Source of the DNA: Echinococcus granulosus
Lineage: Eukaryota > Platyhelminthes > Cestoda > Cyclophyllidea > Taeniidae
Direction: 5' to 3'
Assembly (NCBI RefSeq): GCF_000524195.1
Contig: NW_020170431.1
Location: 334,579-398,578 of the forward strand
DNA: 64,000 nt
Of the stretch, positions 51,208 through 64,000 are shown in pieces. The stretch's first letter is position 1; every line of letters begins with the position of its first letter. A program made the position numbers and the translations under genes. The notes below the pieces were generated by a model, which ran no database searches, was not told the origin of the DNA, and worked only from the letters and a program-made list of their open reading frames with translations.

Positions 51208-52520
51208 AAGGTATCTTATCCCCAACACCACAGATAGAGACATCACGGTGCAATCTTTTCCTACGCCGATGTGCAATGGTATTCCCTGTCCCTTCCTCTA
51301 CACCTTTGTACATAACTGCTTACCTGCAATGCATAATGCAACACCGCAGAGGCATACCTGCTGCATTTACTAAGAAACCTCCCTGTGAAGACATACACTT
51401 TGTGTCCTTTTATTTATTAAAAACATCTCTCTGCGTCTGTACATCTTCCTGTCTTTTTTTCCATCAAACGGCTCCCTACTTGGCTGCAGTAAGATGCATG
51501 CCTGGAGTTCAAGTCAAACCGGAACTTTTGATTTTATGACTACGTGAAACAGTCCAATCCAAACAGTGATAGGTAAACTTTTGCATCCAGCAAAATGTGT
51601 TGATTTAACAATTTGCGTGTCAAGGAGAGCCAGGTGTGCTTCTTTTAGCTTGTCAGGGCGTAGTGCTTTGCATCTTGAAGACTTAGTAGTCATTCAAGTG
51701 AATACTTGGACAGGGCATTGAGCACCTGATAGACATATAACCTGTGATATGTCACAATTATAGAGAAACGACATCTTCCCGTGACAATAGTAAAGACAGC
51801 CATCGACAAGCATTTACAACTTGGAGAGATTCGGTCACCCTAAGGGCCAAAAGGGAAGGGGTGAATGCTGATTAGAGTCAATAGGAAGGTTTAACAAGGA
51901 AGGGAGGGAGGCATTTAGAAATACCCCGATCGTGTCGCTACATGATCTCACTTAGGAATTAAAAAAGGTCAAAACATTGAATGGACATACCAATTTGTCG
52001 TCAATGGCGGAGAAACAAGGGCTTTCGCATAGGCAAATCTCCCATCTCTAAGTAACCTTCCATTTTCTAGTTAAGTACTGAGATAAGTGAGTAAATAAAG
52101 AGGAAACTACATTTCCCCTCCTTAAAATTTCCTCTTTTTGCGTTTAGAAGTCTCAGAAATTTCCGTCTTAAATCCAACACTCCGCTTAGTCGGCCTGAAG
52201 CGTTCCGCAAGTTAGATGTTTGTGGGGGAAGCTTTAAAATGCGTTTAAAATTTCACATCTCTGTAAGAAAAACAGGCAAGCGGGTGTCTTTATTCTATGC
52301 TTAGTGCTGTCACCGCATGGCTTCGTAAAGGGGGTTCCAATCTACCGTACGATGGAAGGACAATGCACTAAAAATTTTTTCCTCATCGCCTAGAAGGTGT
52401 CACTTGTCGGCATAGGCGGATTCCAACCCTAAAATAGAAAAAGTACTAAACTTAATGGCTATGCATGGCTTTAAATGCTTTGCAGATATTCAAACGGCCT
52501 GTATATGTATTTTTAGCCTT

Positions 52521-52560
52521 GGAGAGGGGGGGAGGGGGCAGCGAGGTGGGGGTTATGGGG
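52521..52560 (+). other. possible G-quadruplex tract
   Basis: Four G-runs of 7, 5, 5 and 4 bases with loops of 1, 9 and 4 bases fit the general pattern for intramolecular quadruplex formation on the plus strand. Confidence 0.45.
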
Positions 52561-53399
52561 CTTACAATCATTCTGTTTTCCTGTATGTACCTTACAATTT
52601 ATCCCATCACAATAAGGCTGCGAGGGACAGCCTCTTCTTTCATTATTAATTCAGTTACTTAGTAAAATTAGATCCTTAATGTCTTTTGTTTCCAAATTTG
52701 GAAAATTGTAGTCGTGGCTTATGACGGCTCGGATCATAACTAATCCACCCATATCCTGGGATCGCATCATGAGAAACAAGGACTCAACTATGCGTAAAGG
52801 AGTTACAATAAACTTGCCAATCAAAATGGTGACATGTCATTTCGTAAACCATTCATATCAAAAGCTTAGGCAAACCTTTATCATAGCCTTCAGTAATCGG
52901 ATGAATGCATTCCCAAGGATTTGCAGTGAATGAGCATTCAAGTTTTACCACTCGAATTTGTAGTTTTGAGACTGGATTATAGACACATTAGCAAGCATGG
53001 AGAGATCACATATGTTTTTGTTAATTCTTGCTAAAAAAGAGATTGGAAGGGGATCGCAGAAATGAAAACGGAAATGGTTTTCAGTGTTCAGCTCCGAATT
53101 GAGGGATACAAACTTTCCAAGCTTGACATACCTACTCTGTTTCAGGGAGAAAAATATTTATGACTTAGGAGCGAGCGCCTAGCATTCATCGAATCAGTAC
53201 TGCGATAAAAGGTCATTCTTCTCAAATCGCTCCACATGTCATTCCCATGTCCTCACGGTTCTCTTAAATCCGAAATTAGCTGTGTATTTGAAGTCAGCAT
53301 TTACGACCTCTCAACACGCACAGCTGAGGATGGAAGGTGCACAGCCATGCTTAAAAGAAGAAGGAAAACTGTAAAATTTGTTTCAAACGCAGACGTCAT

Positions 53400-53510
53400 G
53401 GAGGAAGCAGCTCCACGCCCCAACTTCATCCAAGTGGTGCAATATGGCACGTGTGATCATCCTCTCCTTCTCCTCACAATTGGCAGACAAATTTACACAA
53501 TTTGTGGGGG
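53400..53510 (+). repeat. fragment of the composite repeat
   Basis: On the minus strand the stretch reading GTCTGCCAATTG then GATGATCACACG resembles 32360-32400 and its homologues at 15915, 25960 and 27930. It is a short, outlying copy. Confidence 0.4.
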
Positions 53511-56500
53511 TTTGCCACCGAAGGAAATTCAATTGTGACATTTCGTATCCCGTTAGCTGACAAAAACGTAATTTAGTTATTTCACTTATTTTGAGAAATA
53601 TTTGCAATGCCAAGAAAAGTGGATAGCCGGCAAACCGCATAGCTCCGGGGCTGTTGGCCCACGACGGGCTTTTTAAACCTAGAGACCCAATCACTCAATT
53701 TTGGGGAAGAGGGGGAGCGGTGGGGGAGGGATTATGGTCGTGCATAAAATTTGAGGATTAAAATCACTTAGGTTTTAATTTCACTGGAAATAATACAAAC
53801 GTAAAATAAAAGTTGATTAGTTGCGTGTAATAATTTTGTTGCTGCCCTCATCTACTTCCGGTTTGAGACCATTGAATAGAAAAAGAGCGGAGAAGATTAG
53901 TGTCTGTCTCCTCCTTTAGAGTTGGTAATGTCTGTCTAGGGCATAAGGTTGGTGTAACCTTACCGCTGTCAGTTGTCATGCTATAAAACCCCCCCCCCCT
54001 TGTCACTTTGAGCACCCTTCCTCGGTGAAGCCCCCTCTTTCTAGTGGATGTGCCTTTATGAAAACGCATTTTATTTTGACGAACCCATGCTTGACTGCGC
54101 AGACCAAGTAATCTGTTGACTTGAGGGCCTTGACCACTTGAAATGCATCCCCGCTTCAAGAGTGATGGAGTTTTCGGGTAGAAGAGGCCCTATAGTGCCG
54201 CAATAGGTCGCCTTCTTGGTCGGAGTTTGTCGTTAAGGCTAGAACCAGTGATAGACTTCAACGTACTTGAGTCAGTTGTCAAAATCCACGTCCATTGTAA
54301 GAGGGAAATATTGTCAAGTTAAAGGGGATATTTCTGCAAGTCACGTATCTCAGGGAGTTTATAAACTCTTTTTCACTTGGACCGCTTTAAGCCTCAGATC
54401 TTTACGGTTGAATAACCATTCAATCTAAAAGCATAGAATAATTTGTGCATTTATTTAAAAAGTTTGCTTAAGTTGCCTTAATATTTTATTTAAACATCCC
54501 AAATATTGTCCTGTTTGTAAGTATCTCCAGCTGAAGGCGGCTGTTGAGGCTTTCGTGCCTCGATTCATACATATATTCACTTCTTATTATGATGATAATA
54601 AATGCTTAAGCGGTTTTTTTTCAAGAAAAGAATTAAATATCCGTATTTGGATCGCCTATTCACAAAAAAACAACGTGACTAGCAGCAATGTGCTCCTAGA
54701 CACCAAAAAGTCAACCCTTTGCAAATTAGTTTCCAACCAAACATCATCTTTGTCGATTTTAAATTCGTGCTATGCTTGGAGAAGGAATAAACAGTCTCCC
54801 ATTGCCTACTATTTGATTGCTGTCTGTCGCCTGGCATCTCGGTAAGATTCTATTATTAATCGCCATTTCGCTACTTTTCACACCTTTTACATACTTGGAT
54901 AATTGGTAAGTGAAGGCTTAAAACAACAACTAAAAATTGGTCAAATTTAAGAACAAAAAGAAAGGAGAAATTAGGAATTAATGATAAAAATTCTGTGTGT
55001 TGTTGTTGAAGAGGAGCAAAATTCTGCTTTGTGACATTACAGTACCATTCCTCTCCTCCTCTTCTGCGCCTCCCCTCCACCCGACTCCCACCTCACGCAG
55101 GCAGGGATTCTTTTCGCTATCACTCATGTCCAACCTTTTGTGAGCCCTCCTTCCGAAGCAAAGCAGTTGGGTGAAAAACTGTGAGATGACAAGCCATGAT
55201 AGCAAGCATTTGCAACACTTTATTTCTGCATTCACTCCACATTCCTTGATTTCGTCCTGATAATACAATCACTTAAGTGGCGGGACGCACTTCTTCAAAC
55301 GCTACCTCGCAACAAAGGATTTTCCCTTTCTCAATTTCCCTATTTTCGTGTATTATTTTTGCCTCAAACGAAGTAATTTATTTAAAACCTGGAATGAGCT
55401 AGGCTCTACCTCTCCATAAGCAAGCCAACTCTAAATTTGGGACATCAGAATCAACTGCAGTGCTCTAGGCTCAGACCAAAGGCAAGAATTATCTAAAGTG
55501 GAGACCATTTTCCTTAATTATTTGGTGTTTCTCACACTAGATTTTGCCTAGTGAAGTGATACTGCCAAAGGGTGGGTATTGGTGAGACCACTTTTACACC
55601 AGGATTCCGTGACGGATAGAGCAACTCAACAGTTCGCCCTGTCAAGTAGAAGGACAGCGCCAACCCCCTCCAGCATTCACTTTTGCCACGTCCAAACACC
55701 ATCGCCAAATCAAACCTGGTCCAGGGCATTACCACGACTTCTCTCTCTCAGCTAGCAATCAAACCTGTCATCACCTCCCCTTTTTAAAGTGATTTATACA
55801 CTTGGAAATGCACTGAACCTTCCATCCGTTGAGTGAGAGAGGACTTGTGACTACGGGAGAAATGGAAACTGTCGAACACCACCGCCATATTAGGCGTATC
55901 TATCCTTGCAAATGCATTTTTCTCTCTACGTGCGGAATGAAGTACATCACAGCTACCGATTTGAGAGTTGCCTCGCCTCTCGTGTATCTAGATTGCTTTG
56001 TAATTAAAAAAAATAGAGATGTACCTCTTGTGGTGAAAGGTAATCAACTGCTTCGTTTTGAACTTTCTTCCCTGCAATATTTGGCATGCATAAAAATGTC
56101 CAACACGAAGGGAAACGAGGCGGAATTCTATTTTGGTTCCTGTCATCCTCCACACACACACACACACAAAACAATCTTCTGTACATACAAAAGTTTTTAT
56201 ACCCCAGCAAAATAATATTGCGTCGAATACATTTTTGCTGAAATGCCTGTAAAGGTCGTGACTGCTGTGGAAGGCAAAAGATATTTCCACGACAAAGGAG
56301 ATCACAAAACATCCAAAAAAATCCCCTGATATCAGCTAGTGACATACACATAGGAGATTTCACAGGACTCCTCACTGTGTCGTTGAGACAGCCTAACACC
56401 CATCAATCACGGCACTTCAGTTTGTAAACAAGCCGGTCACTTTGTTTTCCGATCACGAGACGGAAAAGTGGGCTGTAAGGCCCATTGTTAAAAAAATGTA

Positions 56501-56963
56501 AAATGACACAAGGTTGGAAAATGACCATCGACAGTGAGTAATGGTACTAGGAAACGTAGTTCAACTTGGTGGCAGAATTTTTAAACCCAACTCCAAATTT
56601 TTCCAACGGCACTTGATTTAAACAAAATGGCGACTTGTAAACCACTTCACCCATTTCGTTAGGCGCACTTTTGCCACCAAAAAAATTTAATGAGTAGGGT
56701 TTTATTATTACAGCTCTAAAAGTTGAGGTAAAATTATTTCATCGTGCAATTTTTTTGCTCGAGGGAAGAAAAAGTTAAACGGACCTCGGAAAAGCTGCTA
56801 CTCACTTAATGCATCATTTCACTTGGCAAGAAAGTAATTCCCCCTCCCTCTTCCCTGCAGGGCATGGAGATGGATTTCAAGATTCAGACAAACCAACTTT
56901 GAGGGGGGAAAATCAAAGCAAAAAATAATTGAAAAGAGGACTCCTTGGAATGCTGTGAGGTGA

Positions 56964-56969
56964 TTTATT
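56964..56969 (-). terminator. AATAAA overlapping the WDR6 stop codon
   Basis: On the minus strand the sequence CAATAAATC contains both the TAA stop (56967-56965) and the hexamer AATAAA. If used, it predicts a 3' UTR of only about 10-30 bases. Confidence 0.6.
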
Positions 56970-59900
56970 GGTCAAATTTGAAATAACAAAGTTGGAGGCC
57001 GGAACCGCAAACCATTGCTAAATACGCCTTCTCGGCTTCGTCGGTTGGGAGGAGGGAAATATTCTGAGGATCTCCTAGTCCTGTCAACATCGTCTCCGAA
57101 AGAACGGAGAGTTTAGCACCCTCCATAACTTGCCACAGCAACAGTCGATGATCAGCACCCAAAGTCAACAGGCAATTTTGTTTAGACAGACTGGTGACTT
57201 TGACAACGGCCGCAAAGTGTCGGACTGCTTTGGTGATCCAAACGCCCCGTAAGTTGGCCAATCGGAGACTACCGTCGTCACCTGCTATCGCGATGTGATC
57301 AGCCAACATCGCGATCGAGTTTGCTGCACATGAGGCCACCGCCTTTGTGGTGGGATTTTCCACTTCCAGATGAAGTGAAAAGAGTTGTTTGTGGAGGCTG
57401 CCATCATCAAGATCTATTTTAAATGCTTCCACAACTCCACTGGTGTTGCTGTAGGCAATAGAAACTCGGCTTTCAGTTGGTTGAGTTATGCAGCACAGAC
57501 TGAGGATGCAACTCCGTCTATGTCCACTTCGAAAATCGGCAAGTTGGTAGAATCGAGGCAACCATCCAGTAGACTCGCATGGCAGACTAATCTTGACAAG
57601 TCTGAAAGGAAATAAGAGAGAAGAAAGAATGCGACAGGAGGGAGAGAGAGAAAAGGATTAAATGCCAAGTCGGGCTATACATTCCTTTGGAAGAGATGAC
57701 GCAAATGCCTGTGAAGTAGCCCAAATCGAGCCTGTAAGCAATTAATCATCACCCTCACCGTGAAAGTATGTACTTGAAGATGTAGTTTTAGTCCCCAGCG
57801 CCAGAAAAAAGGTAGCCAATGGATACACAGTACCCTCGGTGCGCATACGTGACTAGTGGTAGTGAGAGGAAAGAAAATGCCTGATGATAATAGCCAAGTT
57901 TAATTAAGACCTGAAAAGTAACTACATATCTCCCCTTCCTGTCCAAATCCAACAGTAAATTTAAACGCAGTTTCCTTAAAATTGCGGGGAAGGCTACTGA
58001 CTGATGCGCTGGGTGAACAATTACAGGGAAGGTAAGTGGACGAAAGTATGGTGTTTACCTAAAAAACCAATCAAAATGTACATTCTCTCCTAGAAATTAG
58101 CGGTGAAATGGTAGTGTACTTTAATGCGCAGGAAAAAATTAAGGGTGTTAATTTAAAAATGAAGGATTTATTTGTACATAAGACTGAGCAATTCCTACAG
58201 CCCTCCATCCGTCCGAGCACTCGCCAATCCACTCATGCATACATCCGATTGCCATGCCTCCGGCACCGTGAAGTGTTTCCTTGTTCTCCGCTTCAACTAA
58301 CCATTCATCTATCTCTCTAGCTAAGAGTCAATTTGACCGACAACGCGTCTATTCAGCCATTCATCCTTTCATATGCTTTCATATCCATCCATATTAATTG
58401 TCCATTCAAGCAGATATCCGTCCACTTCACTCCCCCTCCCCTCCAGCTAGATTCGATATTATAATCACATCAAATCTTGTTTATCATATAAAACAATCAT
58501 TAAGTACCATTATTCAGTGAAATGAACAACAAAAGAACACTGTACAAAGGGACTTAAAGTACTCATTCATTTCACTTATTTTCGACCGACTAACGAGACA
58601 AATGTTGCAGCCACTCGCTTTAGCTAAAAGACGTAGGAGTAAATGAAAAGGAGGGGGAATTTCCACATCGGAAGACAAACGAAAATCTACGCAAGAAGAA
58701 AATAAAAGATTTACGGGAGGATAAAAAGTAAGGATGCCCAGAGAGTGCTCTAAAGATGGAATTCGGTTTTCGACTAGAGAAAGAGGTTAAACGTGCGCGC
58801 CACAGCCGGAAAGAAAGCGCGTTCAGGCTGAGATCCCGGACTCCATACAAATGTCAACCAGAAATGCGTGATAACTGGGAGCAGATCAAGACGCGATCCG
58901 CGGTGTGCTCCCCAATTACTAGTTTTCTTAACTAACTGGAAGTCGGTGAATGTGAAAATAAATACCCACACTGGGAAAGGATAGGAAAGACCTTTAAGCT
59001 TACGAATGGTAAAAAAAAAACATTTGTGAGAGCAAAAATCCATGCATCTATCCCTGAGTTTGACCAGTAGCTAGAGAATAGCCTCGGACAGTTCACTTCA
59101 CTGCAATTCAGAAAATCCTGGCTTTCATTGTCAAAAGGCTCCCCCGACCTGGAGCGTCATTCAACTCTACTTTATTGTTGAAAGCTAGCAGCCGTTAATA
59201 ATTGTATTACATTCACCATTACAACAGAAAGACTCGTCCTCCGTGCGATGTTGCCACACGACAGGTGGTACTTCAATCAGCCTTCTAAGATCTTGCAGAC
59301 TCTTGACAAGTTGGCAAAAAGAGATGCCGAGATTGTCATGATAGCTGTACAGGCATCTGTAAGACGATAACACCATTGAAACGTCTTACCGTGGCTGAGT
59401 GTCTTATCACTGGGAAAGCCTAATGACATTTCCACTTTCTGAATAGCAATTTACCAAGTAGGGCCACATCCCAGACAAATGGAAAGGATATTAACCTTTT
59501 TCTTCGCTACGCCATGCTAGTTCCATGTCAAATGGACGATTTAGAGAGTGTGACATTTCCGGCCAAATATGGACGTCTAAAACGCCACAATAAAGATCCA
59601 TGATTTCTCATGCAAGCAAAAACAGTACTAGTGCACATTTAGTAGTAGAAAAAAGTGAATTTGGGATCCAAAGCAGTTAATGTAAACATGAGGCATTTAT
59701 GGCATCGAGATTTTCACTCCTCCATTTCATTTGAGTTCGGCTTCTTCTGTCAAGCACAAAAATGCGAGAAAAAGTGTAACTTCTGGTGCTAACCACCTCA
59801 AAAGGATAAAAAAAGAACGAGGGCTTCAGTCGGCACTTCAACTACCTAAAATCTATCTATTTAACTTCCTTATCAAATGCTAAACAGCTTCCGAGGTGAG

Positions 59901-62900
59901 TTTAAAGTCCTGAAGTGGACAAATTTGAACGGTAGAGAACAATCAAGATTGCTAGTGATATACGAATACCTGTTGCGTCTTTATAATGGAAATAAACGAC
60001 TCAAAGTCATGGAAGGTTATTACCTCGAGGTAAACCAAAAATGAGTGTGAAAGTGTCAATACAGCAGCAGACGTTAGACAAACCAAAAGTAAGGCAGTTC
60101 TTACCACTGCCTAATTTTTTGTTCCCCTTCCATAACGTCATATCCAAGACGAAAAAAGATGGTTTTTTTCATAAAAATTCACCTTCAGCTTGAAATGTCA
60201 CCGGACTTAGACAAAGAACGAGAAGGCGAACCTTTTTGTCAATGCAAAGAAGCTAAAGTTTGCAAACTGGCACTTCAACAGAGTTAAATCCTCTAAGAGA
60301 CCACTGAAAAATAATTTAAATTCCTGGACTATTTTTAGAGAAATGTAGACTACTTTCTTCTTTCCTTGCTATGCACTATCGTTTGCGAAAAAGCCCTTTT
60401 GAATACAAGGATAGAGTTAACCTCTAGGGCCAATCACCTTAAAATGGTGACAGGACTATGATACACAAAGTTGACAAAGCAGGAGAGAAAAGACGTCAAC
60501 CACTTTCTAAAAAAATTTTGAAAATGTTGGTGTTTGCTAATAGTAGATATAAACAACTAAAGAGATTTTTAAAAAGATTGATAACAGAAAAATTGCCTTC
60601 TGTAGCATAATTTAAAGTCCGGTCACTACTAGTGTCACATATATGAGACGCACTGGTTTTCCTGACCCAACCTGGAATCACATATAAGTGACACCTTTTC
60701 CTTACCGCTTTATAATGAGTAACTGCTTGCACCAAATCATGCGTTTGAAGTAGATTGACCCCGAGGTCACCATACTTCTTTATTTTATGAATAATAATGA
60801 AACAAAGAAATATCTGGTCTGGTTCAAAATTAAGAGATCCCAATCCACTTTTTTATCAATTTCGGCTCGCTAAATAAAGTCAGCTAATGAATTTCAATTT
60901 ATCAATTCAGTAGCAAATTTTAACCAAACACAATCTGCTTTTTGTAATTAGTAGTCACGGAAGGTAAAATTTGCCCTATAATGTCAAGTTGCAACTGATA
61001 AAATCTCGTACAAATCTCAAAACGTCTTGGAGAGCTTAAGAGCATTTAAAAGTGCCAGCCTTGGAGTCGAGTAAGGTTTAAACGGCTGGTAGATTTGGAC
61101 CACCGAACTTAAATGTACGGCATATCGCATCAAGTAGTCATCCAGCCAACCATTAACCAAAGTCTGGCACAAAGTAAAACAAAAATGTTTTAGAAACGTA
61201 ATTTGGGTATGGAACGAAAATGGCCTCCTTTAAATAGCCTTTCGACAATAAATATCAACGAAAATGCCGGCACATGCGTACGTACGTAAGCAGGGACGAA
61301 TTCGGGCCCCTCCCCCCCGCGCTTCCCCCAAAAAAACCCAACTGATATGTAAATGGTAGCAGACACTAAGGGCAAGTAGAAAATGCATATTTCTTTCAAT
61401 CACCCCAGTTGTTCAAAGGAACGATAGGAGATAGAAAGAAATGCAGTCATGTCGTGGGGGTGGGAGAAGGAAGGAGAATAGACGGGGGGGGGGTTAGGGG
61501 GCGAAACCATACGACGCTTCTATTGCTGCTACAGAAGAAGGCTAGTCTTACTTACACGCATAGTAAAGAAGACAAGAAGAATAGCTCATCATAATTAATA
61601 ATTAAATCTGCTTCCTGGAGAAGAATGAGAGAAAGAGTGACGTTATTGTTTTATTGTACAAAATAGGGGCAAATTTCCACGTCCGTATAGGTGCTGTAGA
61701 AAGTAAATGAGTGAGGACGAACCAAGAGGTCCACCAAGTTGCGCAGCACTTCAAGCAACACAAAGTTTAAAAACCTTATTTTTCACAGCCCATACTTTGA
61801 GGTCTTTAGTCTGTTCCTGACTAAACAGAAAAATGTCGCAAACGACACTTTTGGTGTATGATTATTTCAGGCAATACTTTCTATTTGTTTTGGTAAGTTA
61901 GCTGTCTACCAACTGAATAAATATCCTAAAATAATAACTTTATTTTAATAAAAAAGCAAACAAAGACGAAAGTTTGATTAATTGTGGCGGCCGAATTTAA
62001 CGCGTTAACTACCAGCACCACATGTGGTGATAACGAGTTGGACTTAATTGCGTGCAGTAAACAGATTAGTTGATTTGAAAATAATAAAAAGGATATAAAA
62101 TATTATTAGTCTGACTATAAATTCATTTTTCCCCTCCTACTTTTAAAACATTATTTAAACTGATCAAACTAGTTAATGACAGCCTGTGTCAATGAAACAT
62201 TTGAACTCTTAGTCGGTGAACGTGGCACCGAGGCTGGTCATCGGGGCTTGATACTTCAGATGGTTCCAACACCCGCAGATCATGTTTCCCATCACTCTTT
62301 TCGCGAAATAAACTGTATTAGTTTAGTTTTTTTTATTTAGATTACTATGACAAAAAAAAAATAAAGTGCGCAGGATTACAAACAAAGTTCCAGGTAGGTG
62401 CGAAAGATGTTGTGCAACGCTTCGTTGACAGACGGGACAGGATAGAGAAGGCTGCATAGTAGGATGCGACAAGTGTCACGTAGCTTCAACGACAAAGTGA
62501 TGTGTGTCAAACATATACATGCGGAAGCCTGTAGGCAACACACAAACTTGAGGAAGGACTGCTACGCCTGGGCTGTGGTGATGCTTTGGCCTCGGAGAAC
62601 TTGGCAGTGAAGAATGAGTTTGCAGAGAGTAACTCAACTATAAATTACAGAAGGTGGATACTACAAAAAGCAAAATTATATTTCTTGGGATTTTCTTCAT
62701 AGTTTAAAACTGTGAAGAGGAGGGGGGAGGTGGGGTACGCGACCTGGCAAGTCTTCGCTCCCTGCACTTCAAAATGTTTGCCAAAATTTTACGTAGGAAG
62801 CAATAATGGGAAACAATGGGTTAAAGTTTTGCTTAATCGGAGGGTGTGCCGAAAGTCCAAAATCACCTCAAAATGCGGATTAAATTGTGTCTCATACATT

Positions 62901-64000
62901 ATAGCTGTCTATAATCACAACCTTGAGGAGTGAAGAAAGAACCTTAAAAACTAATCATGGTAACAGCCCAAGTAGGTAGATCTAGGATCGCAAAACCGCT
63001 TCAGTTATTATATGAGATGAGAATTTCCCCAGGCACAAAAAAAAACATTACTTTGAAATTGACAACATCAGAAGTGCATGGGAAATGTTCAACTACTTTT
63101 CAAATGAGATACCTCAGTCTTGAGTTCTGCCTTATGTGTGTGTACAGATAAGAATATGCAACAAATCTGTTTATCCATTCCAAGGGCCCATCTCCAACAG
63201 TATAAATATTTGGAGCTTCTCAGCCACAAATAACAAACAAATCACTACGTCAAACACACACACACGTCTGATCTTTGCACTTCTACTTAATCCGAATCCT
63301 GAGGTAACACGGAATGGTAACTACCATCTTCAGTTCGTTCCGTATCGGATAATTTTATTATAAAAAAGTGAGCCAGCAACAAAGAATACCGAAAGTGAGT
63401 TAAAGGCAGGTAGAGATGACAAATTTTAAGGCATTATGAGGGGAAAAGTGGAGGCTTCCACCCTGGATAAAGTTTACACGACAAAAAATGAGCGAGGATT
63501 ACCTGATACTGCCATCCGAGCAAGCGGCAAGAACACTGATGTTATCCCCCTCTCTCTGTTGAAACGCTAGAAGGGCCATAATCCTAAGATCACAGACGCT
63601 AAATGTAGCGCTTCTTTTCCGTTCAAGAGGGCAGGAGATAAGAGGACCCGTGCCTCGCAGACTTGTGTCCAAACAAACCCACCCGACGAGACCCGGTTGA
63701 TCAGCCTCGTCCAGACGCCAGGCAACTAGCATTCCACGACCACCACCGGACACGAGATACCGAGTTAGTGGGCGATGTTTAGCTGTCTGATGACATTGGG
63801 CAATGCAACGAATGTTTGAGATATGCCCAGAATGGAAACGTGGGGCAAAGTTGAGAGAGGAGACGGTGCAATCTAAGATAAAAGCAAAGTATAACTCTTT
63901 CTACGGTGTACCTTAAGTTTTTTTCCGTTTTACCATAAACTAACAGGTGTTGGTAGTCTCGTAGTCTAAGAGGTGTACGTAGGTAGATCTGAAGGACATT
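56965..64000 (-). CDS. WDR6: WDR6 homologue, C-terminal exons (5' part beyond right edge)
   Basis: Exons on the minus strand: (64000 or beyond)-63934, 63872-63503 and 57601-56965, with introns of 61 nt (phase 1) and 5901 nt (phase 2); all borders are GT..AG and frames join. The product has HSGHISNIRC, VSGGGRGMLVAW, DLRIMALLAF and ACSDGSIR-LVKISL, then two more WD-like blades (IAGDDGSLRLANL, LTLGADHRLLLW) and the short terminal segment ending KFDQ. The order matches the last blades of WDR6. In eukaryotes WDR6 is the WD40 partner of the FTSJ1/Trm7 tRNA 2'-O-methyltransferase acting at position 34. Only about the last 350 residues are present. The stop codon TAA lies inside an AATAAA at 56969-56964. 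Exon 64000-63934 is the least certain part; its left border may be at ATC after TTCAG or outside the window. Confidence 0.85.
58200..58440 (+). repeat. TCCAT-rich low-complexity tract
   Basis: Interrupted CATCC/TCCAT words of the same flavour as 14430-14590. It may be a third, more decayed member of that sub-block. Confidence 0.5.
61307..61502. other. clustered C-runs and G-runs (possible quadruplexes on both strands)
   Basis: C-runs of 4, 7 and 5 occur at 61307-61329 with a further CCC at about 61337. G-runs of 5, 3, 10 and 5 occur at 61456-61501. Quadruplex formation would be on opposite strands. Confidence 0.4.
63250..63266 (+). repeat. CA microsatellite
   Basis: A short run of CA repeats inside the WDR6 intron. 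A similar run is at 56152-56167. Confidence 0.6.

Larger units (their letters stand above)
51208..56962. other. intergenic region between the 5-HT receptor and WDR6
   Basis: It holds the receptor 3' UTR at its left end. Frames at 53236-53538, 54555-54845 and 55829-56215 were considered and not accepted. A G-rich tract lies at 52521-52560, a run of 12 C near 53990, a CA microsatellite near 56152-56167, and a fragment of the composite repeat near 53400-53510. Confidence 0.5.
57602..63502 (-). other. WDR6 intron of 5.9 kb
   Basis: Bounded by AG-GTAATC at the donor and CCTTTCAG at the acceptor. It contains a TCCA-rich tract at 58200-58440, G/C-run clusters at 61300-61340 and 61450-61502 and no recognisable nested gene. 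Confidence 0.75.

Noticed and set aside
53236..53538. ATG-initiated frame of 100 codons
   Set aside because: It overlaps a fragment of the composite repeat and has no domain, signal peptide or splice context.
55829..56215. Frame of 128 codons with opposing minus-strand frames
   Set aside because: Non-ATG start, contains a CA microsatellite (His-Thr run), and three frames are open at once.
60496..60843. Minus-strand frame of 115 codons in the WDR6 intron
   Set aside because: No domain or splice evidence; could be chance in an A+T-rich intron.
1..64000. tRNA, rRNA, CRISPR arrays, bacterial operons
   Set aside because: No tRNA-like B-box fold, no regular spaced direct repeats, and no bacterial gene organisation were seen; the genes are intron-split and eukaryotic.

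Overview
The window is eukaryotic nuclear DNA, most likely from a parasitic flatworm (a cestode fits best, a trematode is possible). The evidence is intron-split genes with GT..AG borders, several coding introns of only 32-59 nt next to introns of kilobases, long A+T-leaning noncoding tracts, a small secreted protein gene, and biogenic-amine receptors that resemble 5-HT1/5-HT7 receptors. Species identity cannot be set from the sequence alone.

Layout. (1) 1-5.7 kb: a single-exon secreted Cys-cluster protein (2067-2369, +), lying upstream of the last two exons of a serotonin-receptor-like GPCR (3730-3811 and 4881-5656, +). The large first exon of that receptor is not in the window. (2) 6.4-39.4 kb: about 33 kb without a recognisable intact gene, built largely from diverged copies of one composite block. 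One copy is direct at 6.46-18.2 kb, two overlapping partial direct copies lie at 18.6-20.5 and 20.5-27.2 kb, a truncated inverted piece is at 27.8-29.6 kb, and an inverted copy runs from 39.4 down to 29.6 kb. Several protein-like reading frames recur in these copies with different lesions, so the block carries old, decaying coding sequence. (3) 39.6-40.5 kb: exons on the minus strand encoding a PH-like domain. (4) 40.68-44.33 kb: an RPUSD2-type RNA pseudouridine synthase on the minus strand, eight exons with three micro-introns. (5) 44.61-51.21 kb: a complete three-exon 5-HT1-like receptor of 576 residues (+), head-to-head with RPUSD2. (6) 51.2-56.9 kb: intergenic, with one more repeat fragment. 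(7) 56.97-64.0 kb: the C-terminal exons of a WDR6 homologue (-), with a 5.9 kb intron; the gene continues past the right edge.

The two receptors share exon-2 length (82 nt), intron phases and the TM7/helix-8 sequence, so they are tandem paralogues now separated by the repeat-filled interval. RPUSD2 and WDR6 both act in RNA modification, but nothing in the sequence links them functionally. No tRNA, rRNA, CRISPR array or intact transposase/reverse transcriptase was recognised. Repeat borders and identities were judged by eye.
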